From JAFDBW01 sp963723355 (GTDB taxonomy: Bacteria > Desulfobacterota > Desulfuromonadia > Desulfuromonadales > BM103): a stretch of DNA of 64,000 nt. The stretch spans positions 109,989 to 173,988 of the forward strand of contig CAVRQQ010000034.1 in the NCBI GenBank assembly GCA_963723355.1, in the 5' to 3' direction. The notes under the pieces were generated by a model. The model was not told the origin of the DNA. It saw only the letters and a list, made by a program, of their open reading frames with translations, and searched no databases. Below, piece after piece: positions 1 through 7,255 of this stretch; the first letter of the stretch is position 1; each line of letters begins with the position of its first letter. A program made the position numbers and the translations under genes.

Positions 1-437
1 ATCTACGCGAGATGGCGGCTCTGACCGTACCGATTATCGTCACGGTGACTGGTGAGGGTGGCTCCGGTGGTGCCCTGGCGGTCGCTGTCGGCAACCGGGT
101 TATCATGATGCAATATTCTGTTTACGCAGTTATCTCGCCGGAAGGCTGTGCGGCAATTCTGTGGAGTGACGGGACTCGTGGCCCCGAAGCCGCTGAGGCG
201 CTCAAACTGACTGCCATGGATATTGATGCGCTTGGAACGGTCATTGATGATGTCATCCCGGAGCCGGTCGGTGGTGCGCACAACAATCACGAGGCTGCTG
301 CGGCCGCGGTCAAAGATCGCCTCAAGTGTCATCTGGCCGAATTGAAAGAACTCTCTGCAGAGGAACTGGTCGAGCAACGCTACCAGAAGTTCCGGGCTAT
401 GACCGTAGTGCGAAGAATAATGCAGCACAGCCTGTAG
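1..437 (+). CDS. accA: acetyl-CoA carboxylase carboxyltransferase subunit alpha, 3' part
   Basis: C-terminal 144 codons of AccA, which with AccD transfers the carboxyl group from carboxybiotin to acetyl-CoA to make malonyl-CoA, the first committed step of fatty-acid synthesis in the cytoplasm. The reading frame is open to the window edge (codons begin at base 3), so the 5' part lies outside. The segment opens in the LREMAAL stretch, followed by the oxyanion-type loop GEGGSGGALA, then SPEGCAAILW and the conserved tail with KLTAMD and EPVGGAH. All are diagnostic of the alpha subunit. A hairpin with a T-run follows at 456-490, so accA probably ends its transcript here, although the next gene is in the same direction only 66 bp on. 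Confidence 0.96.
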   Translation, partial: LREMAALTVPIIVTVTGEGGSGGALAVAVGNRVIMMQYSVYAVISPEGCAAILWSDGTRGPEAAEALKLTAMDIDALGTVIDDVIPEPVGGAHNNHEAAAAAVKDRLKCHLAELKELSAEELVEQRYQKFRAMTVVRRIMQHSL

Positions 438-455
438 CGGGACCGGTTTCAATCC

Positions 456-490
456 AAGGGACGACTCTTCATGGAGCCTGTCCCTTTTTA
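456..490 (+). terminator. intrinsic terminator after accA
   Basis: AAGGGAC (456-462) pairs with GTCCCTT (480-486), with extra inner pairing ACTC/GAG, and runs into TTTTT. It lies between accA and the PfkB gene. Confidence 0.75.
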
Positions 491-503
491 ATTCCGGAAT
501 GCC

Positions 504-1421
504 ATGACCAGTACGGATCAGATAGATGTCGTCGGCCTGGGCCAGTGTTCCCTGGATATCCTGGGACAGGTCGGCCAGTATCCGGAATTGGACCAGAAAG
601 CCGAACTGTCTTCATTGCTGGTGCAGGGTGGCGGGCCGGTCGCCACAGCCCTGGTCACCTTGGCCCGGCTGGGCGTCTCTGTGGCGATGGTCGGCGCAGT
701 AGGGGCTGATGACTTCGGTCGACAGATACGCGACGGACTGATTGCTGAATGTGTTGACTGTAGTTTTTTGACGCAGGACACTGGTGACTGCAGTCAGGTG
801 GCATTCGTTGCTGTCGATGACCATGGGCATCGCAACATCTTTTGGCATCGGGGTAATGCGGTTCCCGACATTGCTGATTTATCCGGGCTCCTGCTTTCCA
901 ACTCTGTCAAGGTCCTTCACCTGGATGGATTGCACCTGATGCAGGCAGTGACCGCAGCGAAGATGGCCCGCAGCATGAACGTTTTGACGGTTCTCGATGC
1001 CGGAACCATGCGCCCCGGCATGGATCGTCTTCTGCCTCTGATCGACCACCTGGTCGTGAGTGAAAATTTCGCCCGTCAGATAATCGGGCGCCACGACCCG
1101 CAGAGTGCGCTCAGGTCTCTGGCCGGACACGGTGCCACCGGTGTTACGATAACCTGTGGCGAATCGGGCAGCGTGAGCATCGGCCCTGCCGGTTCAGTCT
1201 TTCACCAGCCGGCTTTTAAAATGGATGTCGTTGATACGACCGGTTGCGGCGACGTTTTTCATGGAGGTTATATCTATGGCCTCCTGCAGGGCTGGGAAAT
1301 TCGGCAGACGGTCCGCTTTGCTGCGGCTTGTGCTGCCTTGAAAACCCGCGCAATTGGCGGCAGGACAGCAATCCCGGATTTGCCGGAGGTTGAAGCATTC
1401 CTGCGGACCCGTGGAGATTGA
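504..1421 (+). CDS. PfkB-family sugar kinase
   Basis: A 305-residue ribokinase-fold (PfkB) enzyme that should transfer the gamma-phosphate of ATP to a sugar or nucleoside hydroxyl. The N-terminal substrate half has the GGGPVATALVTLARLG stretch around residues 42-57. The C-terminal PfkB signature DTTGCGDVFHGG contains the catalytic Asp (GCGD), with Cys in place of the more common Ala in DTTGAGD. The substrate cannot be told from sequence: the family covers ribokinase, fructokinase, adenosine kinase and fructoselysine-kinase relatives. The start ATG at 504 follows the terminator closely, with only a weak ribosome-binding site. Confidence 0.9.
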   Translation: MTSTDQIDVVGLGQCSLDILGQVGQYPELDQKAELSSLLVQGGGPVATALVTLARLGVSVAMVGAVGADDFGRQIRDGLIAECVDCSFLTQDTGDCSQVAFVAVDDHGHRNIFWHRGNAVPDIADLSGLLLSNSVKVLHLDGLHLMQAVTAAKMARSMNVLTVLDAGTMRPGMDRLLPLIDHLVVSENFARQIIGRHDPQSALRSLAGHGATGVTITCGESGSVSIGPAGSVFHQPAFKMDVVDTTGCGDVFHGGYIYGLLQGWEIRQTVRFAAACAALKTRAIGGRTAIPDLPEVEAFLRTRGD

Positions 1422-1482
1422 TCGTCAAATCCAAGGTGATTCTGTTGACTTGTCTGCCGGCTTCATTTATCAATGCTTGCAT

Positions 1483-2247
1483 ATGAAACCAGTTATACAA
1501 CCAATTCTGTTTGCACTGATTCTGATACTGACTGCCTGTAGCGCGCCGAAACCGACCTACCGTGTCAAGGTTATGGACACCCCGTCGCAGCCGAACCTGC
1601 CACCAACCCAAAGGCCCTACGCAGTCAATGGTCAGCGCTATCAGCCGATTCCCGATGCTGCAGGGTTTAGCGAACAAGGCATGGCCAGCTGGTATGGCAA
1701 GGATTTTCATGGTCGCAAAACCAGTAACGGTGAAACCTACGACATGTACGCGATGACGGCAGCACACAAGACCCTGCCGATGAATGTGCATCTGAAAGTG
1801 ACCAACCTGAACAACGGGCAATCGACCGTCGTGCGCGTCAACGATCGAGGCCCTTTTGTCAAAAGCCGGATTATTGACCTGTCCTATTCTGCGGCAAAAC
1901 AGCTCGGGGTCGTCGGGCCCGGGACGGCGCCAGTGCGCATCGAAGCCCTGGGTTATGAGGAAAAGGTTAAAGCAGGGAGTACACCGAGCTACAGGCAGCC
2001 CGACAGTTATGATGTCGGACCATTCATGGTCCAGGTCGGAGCCTTTACAGTCAAGGAGAATGCTTATCGCCTGGCAGAGAAGCTGAAAAAACAGTATGGC
2101 ACTTCCGCTGTTGTTGAAGGATGGGTGGATGGCCGCAAATTCTACCGGGTTCGTGTCGGTCTTTACGATCATATGGCCCTCGCTGAAGAGGCCCTTTCAG
2201 GTATGGAAGCCAACGGCTTCCCCAGCTGTTTTATTGTTGCCAGATAA
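1483..2247 (+). CDS. rlpA: septal-ring lytic transglycosylase RlpA
   Basis: A 254-residue lipoprotein. The signal peptide ends in lipobox LTAC near residue 18, placing it in the outer membrane or periplasm. A double-psi beta-barrel (about residues 60-150) contains ASWYG, GRKTSNGE and VRVNDRGPF; the Asp of NDRGPF is one of the known catalytic positions in RlpA. A C-terminal SPOR domain (about 178-250, beginning FMVQVGAF) binds denuded septal peptidoglycan. RlpA cleaves glycan strands lacking stem peptides during cell separation. I chose ATG 1483 rather than the longer frame from 1354 because it starts a clean lipoprotein signal and does not overlap the PfkB gene. No strong ribosome-binding site is visible. 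The DUF1820 gene follows in the same direction. Confidence 0.93.
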   Translation: MKPVIQPILFALILILTACSAPKPTYRVKVMDTPSQPNLPPTQRPYAVNGQRYQPIPDAAGFSEQGMASWYGKDFHGRKTSNGETYDMYAMTAAHKTLPMNVHLKVTNLNNGQSTVVRVNDRGPFVKSRIIDLSYSAAKQLGVVGPGTAPVRIEALGYEEKVKAGSTPSYRQPDSYDVGPFMVQVGAFTVKENAYRLAEKLKKQYGTSAVVEGWVDGRKFYRVRVGLYDHMALAEEALSGMEANGFPSCFIVAR

Positions 2248-2300
2248 GCACTATTTAGTTCTGTCCATGCGCTATGGCAGATTATTCAAGGTTATCGGTC

Positions 2301-2633
2301 ATGAACAAAAAAAAATCAGTATTTCGCATATTTTTCAGTAGCCAGGGCAAAGGCTATGAAATCTACGCCCGCAAGGTCAATCAGAGTGATATTTACGGTT
2401 TTGTCGAAATAGAGGAGATCGTGTTCGGAGAAAAATCTGCAATCGTGCTCGATCCCAACGAAGAAGCGCTGAAAAACGAGTTTGCCAGCGTCAAGCGCCT
2501 GATGATTCCGTACCATTCGATCAGTCGCATCGACGAAGTTGAAAAGGAGGGGCAGGCGAAAGTTATTGCCTTGTCAACCTCAAGTGCTGAAGGAAAAAAC
2601 TTGCCGGTACCGCCTTTCAAACGTGAAGAATGA
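2301..2633 (+). CDS. DUF1820 family protein
   Basis: A 110-residue cytoplasmic protein matching the conserved pattern of the uncharacterised DUF1820 family: FFSSQGKGYEIYAR near the N-terminus, then QSDIYGFVEIEE, IVFGEKSAIVLDPNEE and IPYHSISRIDEVEKEG. Its molecular role is unknown. I used ATG 2301 (MNKKKSVF) because family members begin just before this block; an upstream in-frame start at 2274 is less likely. It lies 53 bp after rlpA and probably shares its transcript, which would stop at the hairpin at 2822-2847. Confidence 0.85.
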   Translation: MNKKKSVFRIFFSSQGKGYEIYARKVNQSDIYGFVEIEEIVFGEKSAIVLDPNEEALKNEFASVKRLMIPYHSISRIDEVEKEGQAKVIALSTSSAEGKNLPVPPFKREE

Positions 2634-2676
2634 GGAGCCTTTGAACCCCAGGCAGGATGTCACCCAAAATGTATCC

Positions 2677-2823
2677 ATGAATCATCTCCCGACAGAAAAA
2701 ATCAACGAGATCCTCTCGCTTTCACCGGCAATTATTTACTCCTGCAGAGCGACAGATGATTTTCTGCAACGTCTGGCGCGCAACATCACCCCGATGATGC
2801 TTATCGCATACCACGTTTTTTAA
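2677..2823 (+). pseudogene. PAS-domain gene remnant
   Basis: A short frame whose translation contains EILSLSPAIIYSCRATDDF, the typical opening of a PAS domain in sensor kinases and diguanylate cyclases, then a degraded RNITPMM stretch where intact proteins continue toward a GY-x-P turn. The frame stops at 2823, before the PAS core is complete, and nothing downstream on the plus strand continues it. It is best read as the 5' scrap of a deleted sensory gene. A terminator begins inside its last codons. Confidence 0.55.
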
Positions 2824-3598
2824 GCTCGTCCTGGACGAGCTTTTTTTGTGCCGGGTTGAGACGTTTCGAGACAAGCAGGTTGCGGGCATCCTGAGTGCGC
2901 ATCTGGGGCAGGAAGAGGGTGAACCAGATAGTGGGTGTCCTGCGGTTCTTCAGGATGGCAAGTCTCAGGTTGGGCCGCAGTTTCCACTTCGGATGCCTGG
3001 CTATGACCGATATGGTCTCTGCCGATGAATGAGCGCCGTTGATAAATTGCAGGATAGCCACCTCGCGCAGGCGCGGGCTGTTCAGGCAGATTTCCACGAG
3101 TTTGGCGTCACCCTGTTTGAGAATTTCACCGACGACCGTAGCTGTCGCCCGACGTGCAAGGGTCATCTTGTTGCCTAGTTCTGTAGTCGGCAGCCTCTGC
3201 AGAATGGCCCGTTCCGCGGCGAATTTCTGGTCCGGTGTGACACCGGGCATCATGCAGAGATCGACAAGTTCGAAAAGATGCAGATGCGGCAGCAATGCGA
3301 GTGTGATCTGTCCTGGAGTATTGGGGTTTTTGACCAGGGCTATTTTCAGCCGATGGCTGCCCCTGGCTGTCTCGAGCTGGTGGATGGCTTTCAGCAGGTC
3401 CTCGCCAAGGTCGCGGCGCTTCAGCAGGGCGAGCAGGTGATCTTCGTGCAGATGGGGATTCTTCAGCGCTGTCCGCAGAACCTGCATATCCGGATCAAGC
3501 AGAACCTGGAACAGTTCGTCACCCGTTGCAGAGAGTGCCATGTGCAGGCGTTTTCCGGTTTCGGTATTGATTTGTCTGGGTCGCGGTAGTTCAGCCAT
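2801..3598 (-). CDS. conserved hypothetical, alpha-helical repeat protein
   Basis: I do not recognise a named family. The product (265 residues from ATG 3598) is a run of amphipathic helices with recurring short motifs of the type LRTALKNPHL, LKIALVKNPNTP, LVEICLNSPRL and LRLAILKNRRTP. This resembles HEAT or leucine-rich-repeat-variant solenoids, so it may act as a protein-protein scaffold. No signal peptide or membrane segment is visible. It starts 31 bp downstream of tgt on the same strand, so the two are probably co-transcribed. An alternative start at 3700 would add 34 low-complexity residues and overlap tgt. The function is unknown. Confidence 0.7.
   Translation of the reverse strand: MAELPRPRQINTETGKRLHMALSATGDELFQVLLDPDMQVLRTALKNPHLHEDHLLALLKRRDLGEDLLKAIHQLETARGSHRLKIALVKNPNTPGQITLALLPHLHLFELVDLCMMPGVTPDQKFAAERAILQRLPTTELGNKMTLARRATATVVGEILKQGDAKLVEICLNSPRLREVAILQFINGAHSSAETISVIARHPKWKLRPNLRLAILKNRRTPTIWFTLFLPQMRTQDARNLLVSKRLNPAQKKLVQDELKKRGMR
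2822..2847 (+). terminator. intrinsic terminator of the rlpA-DUF1820 transcript
   Basis: A perfect 9-bp stem AAGCTCGTC/GACGAGCTT with loop CTG, followed by seven T. It lies inside the 3' coding end of the convergent minus-strand gene (2801-3598), so the stem is also coding sequence for that protein's C-terminal Glu/Leu/Lys-rich tail. Confidence 0.85.
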
Positions 3599-3629
3599 AG
3601 ATTCATTATGCGGGCTGACAGGCGAATCG

Positions 3630-4754
3630 TCAACGACCGGGTTGACCGTCGTCGCGCTGGTATTCTTCAAGGAATACGGATTTGAAGCTGGGGTAGTCAT
3701 TGGCTTCAATTGCGGTGCGGGCGGCTGCGACCATGTCGAGATAAAAACGCACGTTGTGGATGGCCGCAAGGGTCGCCGACAGGACCTCGTTGGCATTGAA
3801 CAGGTGATGCAGATAAGCCCTGGTGAAGTTTGCACAGCAATAACAGGTGCATGACGGGTCGACCGGAAAAAAATCACGACGGTACCGCCGGTTGGTTACC
3901 CGGATTTTGCCTCTTCTGGTAAAAAGAGTGGCGCTGCGGGCGTAACGGGTTGGAATGACGCAGTCAAACATGTCCATGCCGCGCTCAATGCTCGCAAGGA
4001 TATCCTCCGGCAGACCAACCCCCATCAGGTACCTTGGCTTGTCTTCCGGCAGATGGGGCTCCGTGTCGTCGACGACTTTCTTGAGCAGTTCCAGGCCTTC
4101 GCCTACACTGACTCCGCCAATCGCATAACCGGGGAAATCCATCGCCGTCAGAGCCTCTGCGCATTCGCGGCGCAAGTCGTCGTAAACGCTTCCCTGGACG
4201 ATACCGAACAGCGCCTGGTCTTGCCGGTTGTGTGCCTTAAGACATGTCTCTGCCCAGCGCAGCGTCTTTTTGATTGATTTCCTCGAGTAATCGTGTGACG
4301 CCGGGTAGGGAATGCACTCATCAAAGGCCATGATGATATCGGCACCCAGGCAGTTCTGAATCCCGGTAGCCTCTCGCGGACCGATAAAGATGCGGTCGCC
4401 GCTGATCTCGTGTTTGAAAAAGACTCCCGAGTCCGTGATTTCCTTCTTGGGCAGGGAAAAGACCTGGAAGCCACCGCTGTCAGTCAAAATCGGTTTGGGC
4501 CAGTGCATGAACTGGTGCAGGCCCCCTGCTTTTTCCACCAAACGTTCACCGGGTTTCAGGTGCAGGTGGTAGGTGTTGGAGAGAATGATCTGGGCGCCGG
4601 CATCGTCAACCTGCGCCGGAGTCATTGCCTTGAGGGCACCATGAGTCCCCACCGGCATGAAAATCGGTGTCTCTATCGTCCCGTGCGGTGTTGTGATGCG
4701 ACCCCTGCGGGCACGAGTCTTCTGGTCTCTGGCGAGCAATTCAAATCGCAGCAT
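3630..4754 (-). CDS. tgt: queuine tRNA-ribosyltransferase (Tgt), copy 1
   Basis: A 374-residue Tgt, which exchanges the wobble guanine of GUN-anticodon tRNAs for preQ1 in the queuosine pathway. Visible elements are the substrate loop TDSGGFQVFSL, the Asp-containing MAFDECIPYPA, GIVQGSVYDDLR, GGVSVGEG (Val at the preQ1-selecting position), the nucleophile Asp in DMFDCVIPTR, and the zinc site C-x-C-x-x-C with a later His (LHHLF). All catalytic residues are intact. A second full-length Tgt lies at 19284-20477 beside queA. The two are clearly divergent, for example IPTRYARSATLF here against MPTRNARNGVLF there. This copy is divergently oriented from the cas6-like gene. Confidence 0.95.
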   Translation of the reverse strand: MLRFELLARDQKTRARRGRITTPHGTIETPIFMPVGTHGALKAMTPAQVDDAGAQIILSNTYHLHLKPGERLVEKAGGLHQFMHWPKPILTDSGGFQVFSLPKKEITDSGVFFKHEISGDRIFIGPREATGIQNCLGADIIMAFDECIPYPASHDYSRKSIKKTLRWAETCLKAHNRQDQALFGIVQGSVYDDLRRECAEALTAMDFPGYAIGGVSVGEGLELLKKVVDDTEPHLPEDKPRYLMGVGLPEDILASIERGMDMFDCVIPTRYARSATLFTRRGKIRVTNRRYRRDFFPVDPSCTCYCCANFTRAYLHHLFNANEVLSATLAAIHNVRFYLDMVAAARTAIEANDYPSFKSVFLEEYQRDDGQPGR

Positions 4755-4858
4755 AATGGCGTAAGCTTTAACTATCGCAGACGTTGCAGATATGGTGTAT
4801 ATCTGTTGTTGATGAGGCGGACTCTATCAGAATTGATCACGGACTACAATAACCAGAA

Positions 4859-5819
4859 ATGATCGCAGAAAAGAAGTTACTCATACCGGATTGGCCCGAT
4901 GCGTTGCAGACGGTGGATATTGTCAAGGCCCGCTTTGCCCTGGATTTTCTTTCTCCCTGCACCGTTTGGCCCGCTGACTTTATCAGGCTGGGGCGTATCC
5001 TGAGGTCTCCCGGAAGGCAGATACTTGACCCGACTGACAAACTCGCAGTCAGGCAGTGGCAAGCTCTTTTCCAACCGGATCCAAGTGATGACCCTGTCGC
5101 CCGGCGTAGATTCCAGAAACCTGCGCCGGCGTTGGTGATGACCATGCCGGTCATGCAAGAGACCTACATTGATACAGGGCAGCGGCTTGAATGTGAGGTG
5201 CTGTTTATCGGCAACGGCGTACAGCTTATTCATGTATTTCTGGAGAGCCTGATTCAACTGGGGCACATTGGGCTGGTGTCCGGTGGTGGCCATTTTGCAG
5301 GTCACGGAAGTTTACAGCTTGAGTAACGGGCAACCTGAAAATCTTGCCTGGCGGCAGGATGACCCGCTGGATTCGTTTACCTGCGCCGTCCAGCCACTGA
5401 ACTGGCTGGTCAGTCAGGAACGGGTTCCCGACCGGGTAACGATATCGTATGAGACTCCGGTTCGCCTGATGGTGGATGGCAAACCGCTGAGAAAGCCGCG
5501 TTTTAGTCAGGTCTTCCCGTTCATGCTGCGACGTGTGACTTCCATGCTCTTCGCACATTCAGGTGTCGAACTTGTGGATGACCCCTCCTGTCTACTCGAG
5601 AGCGTTGGCAGGATTGAAGAGTCTGAAACACGGCTGAACTGGAACGATTGGAGAGCGATTGCTGGTCAACAAGGACTTGTGGTCGGTGGTTTTACCGGCG
5701 AAATGGTCCTGTCGGGTCAGGCCATAGAAGACATCTTCTGGGTTCTCGCCGTTGCTTCACTGTTCGGCATCGGCAAGGGTGCGACCTATGGCGCCGGTCG
5801 CTTCAGCCTTTGTTACTGA
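4859..5819 (+). CDS. Cas6-family RAMP protein, frameshifted
   Basis: Two overlapping frames (4859 to about 5295, then about 5295-5819) together make one protein of about 319 residues resembling the CRISPR pre-crRNA endoribonuclease Cas6 (PF10040 type). The first part has the ferredoxin-like N-domain with TYIDTGQRLECEVLFIG. The second has TPVRLMVDGK-like SYETPVRLMVDGK, FPFMLRRV, WNDWRAIAGQQ, VGGFTGEM and the C-terminal glycine-rich loop GIGKGATYGAGRFSL. A one-base insertion near 5285-5300 (GGTGGTGGCC area) joins the frames. No CRISPR array or other cas gene is in the window, so it is a solitary member whose partner, if any, is elsewhere. The frameshift may be a sequence error, since similar ones occur across the window. 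Confidence 0.75.
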
Positions 5820-5884
5820 TTTGTTGCTGGTCTTCAAATGCTTGTTATAATTAACGAAACTGGCTACTCCAAGGAGGTGGTGTG

Positions 5885-6199
5885 ATGACTGATGCATGGG
5901 AAGAACGTAAAAAAGCATTGGAGAATAAATACTTTCACGATCTGGAAAAAGAACTGATCGAGAAGATCAGGGAGGAAACCCAGGAAAAGCTGATTCGTAA
6001 GTACTGTCTCGGGCGATGCCCGAAATGTGGCGACAAGATAGAACCGATTGATTTCAGAGGGGTTCCGATGGACAAATGCATCAACTGCGGAGGTGTCTGG
6101 ATGGGCCCCAAAGATTTCAGGATCTTTTCGGAGAAGGATCACAGGACCTGGTTTGATCGCTGGTTCAAGGAAGAGGCGATCGACAAGGACGGCTCATGA
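5885..6199 (+). CDS. zinc-ribbon (TFIIB-type) protein
   Basis: A 104-residue protein with a charged coiled-coil-like N-terminus (about residues 1-40) and one zinc ribbon: CPKCGD near residue 42 and CINCGGVWMGPKD near residue 63, the pattern of zf-TFIIB domain proteins. The VPMDKC-x-x-CGGVW block is characteristic. Function is unknown; such small ribbons usually bind nucleic acid or partner proteins. ATG 5885 is preferred over GTG 5882 because it sits 7 bases after an excellent AAGGAGG (5871-5877). Its stop overlaps the start of a 50-codon frame (ATGA), suggesting translational coupling. Confidence 0.82.
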   Translation: MTDAWEERKKALENKYFHDLEKELIEKIREETQEKLIRKYCLGRCPKCGDKIEPIDFRGVPMDKCINCGGVWMGPKDFRIFSEKDHRTWFDRWFKEEAIDKDGS

Positions 6200-6348
6200 T
6201 GTCCGGACTGCTCGGGGACCTGGCCATCGAGCAGATTCTCAGGGCGAAGATGGATCGCGGCGAAAAGTTTACCCTCTGCTATGATTACGTCAAGATCCTG
6301 CCGGGCAGTAATGACCTGGTTGACAGGCGTGTGGCAGGGCATGGATAA
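6196..6348 (+). CDS. small hypothetical protein (50 aa)
   Basis: Starts with ATGATG overlapping the stop of the zinc-ribbon gene and ends TAA just before a strong terminator (6370-6413). The product begins MMSGLLGDLAIEQILRAK and contains FTLCYDYVKILPGS. There is no recognisable domain, signal peptide or membrane segment. The case for coding is positional only: coupling to the gene before it, and placement before a terminator. Confidence 0.45.
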   Translation: MMSGLLGDLAIEQILRAKMDRGEKFTLCYDYVKILPGSNDLVDRRVAGHG

Positions 6349-6369
6349 TTGATTGAGGATTTTGAGGAG

Positions 6370-6413
6370 ACAACAAAAGCAGGGAGGCGATTACTGCTTC
6401 CTGCTTTTGTTGT
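6370..6413. terminator. bidirectional intrinsic terminator
   Basis: A 16-base arm starting ACAACAAAAGCAGG (6370-6385) pairs with CCTGCTTTTGTTGT (6398-6413) with one mismatch and a 12-base loop. It sits between the convergent zinc-ribbon operon and the AMMECR1 gene. Each strand offers a T-rich 3' arm, so it can serve both. Confidence 0.8.
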
Positions 6414-6438
6414 TTGATGGCTGAACAGGGCCATTTCT

Positions 6439-6990
6439 TTATTCTTCTGCAAAAACCTGGGCGCTGAAAACATAAATCTCAGCATCGTCGGCTTTCCAGG
6501 CATCCGTTGGCAACCCTGCCTTGATACACGTCTGTTTCAGAAAAGTCAGACGATCCCAGTTATGTTCCAGCGCAACCTGGGGCAGGAGAACACCCCGGTA
6601 AAAACTCTTTTCGATGTAAATACCGTGTTTGCCAACTTCGATTTCATCGATGTCTTCAATTTTCTGCAGTGGTGAAAGCACTGAAATCTCAAGGTTGAAG
6701 TTGTCCAGGTCGTTTTCCTTGAGGGGATAAAACCGGGGATCTTTCGCTGCGGAGGCCTGGGCCATCTGGGCTACTTCCTTGAACAGCGGGAGCTCGGATT
6801 GGAAATTGCCGATACATCCTCGCAATTGTCCGTTCTGCTTAATGGTGACAAAGCAGCCGTTGCGCTGGTTCAGGGCTTTTTCTTCGCGGGGTTCAACGTA
6901 GTCCTGGCCAGTCTGTACGCCGTGAATGATCGCCTGGCGGGCAATGGCCAGGAGGGTTTGTTGCTCGTGAGCGTTTAACTCTCGTTCCAC
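6439..6990 (-). CDS. AMMECR1-domain protein
   Basis: A 183-residue single AMMECR1 domain with the invariant LRGCIGN motif (near residue 56), preceded by FVTIKQNGQ, and later DPRFYPL, LEISVLSPL, GKHGIYIE and GVLLPQVALEHNWD. These are all hallmark blocks of the family. The biochemical function of bacterial AMMECR1 proteins is unsettled; the conserved cysteine suggests an enzymatic or redox role. It is cytoplasmic and monocistronic, and ends at the bidirectional terminator. Confidence 0.93.
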   Translation of the reverse strand: MERELNAHEQQTLLAIARQAIIHGVQTGQDYVEPREEKALNQRNGCFVTIKQNGQLRGCIGNFQSELPLFKEVAQMAQASAAKDPRFYPLKENDLDNFNLEISVLSPLQKIEDIDEIEVGKHGIYIEKSFYRGVLLPQVALEHNWDRLTFLKQTCIKAGLPTDAWKADDAEIYVFSAQVFAEE

Positions 6991-7255
6991 GCTGCCTCCA
7001 GATCTCTCAGATGGGGGTTCGTTGGTAAAAAGAACGGGCCAATCATAGAGCCATGAAATGAATTTTTCAAGGTAACATTTACCATTCAGGAGATTAATTT
7101 AACCAGATTAAATCTGCGGTGCAGTTTTACAGCGAGACTGTCTTATCCAGAGGCACCGACACTGCGGAAGATTCACGCGCCGGTATCTGAGTGGCAACTT
7201 GATTCTGTCAGGTGGGGGTATTTCTCAATTTTACCGCCCTGGATAAAGCATGGTT

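Noticed and set aside
1216..2172. 318-codon open frame on the minus strand
   Set aside because: Antisense to the PfkB and rlpA genes, with no recognisable domain.
3630..4754. Tgt copy 1 considered as a DpdA-type DNA transglycosylase
   Set aside because: Length and zinc site are those of normal tRNA Tgt, and no dpd genes are nearby.
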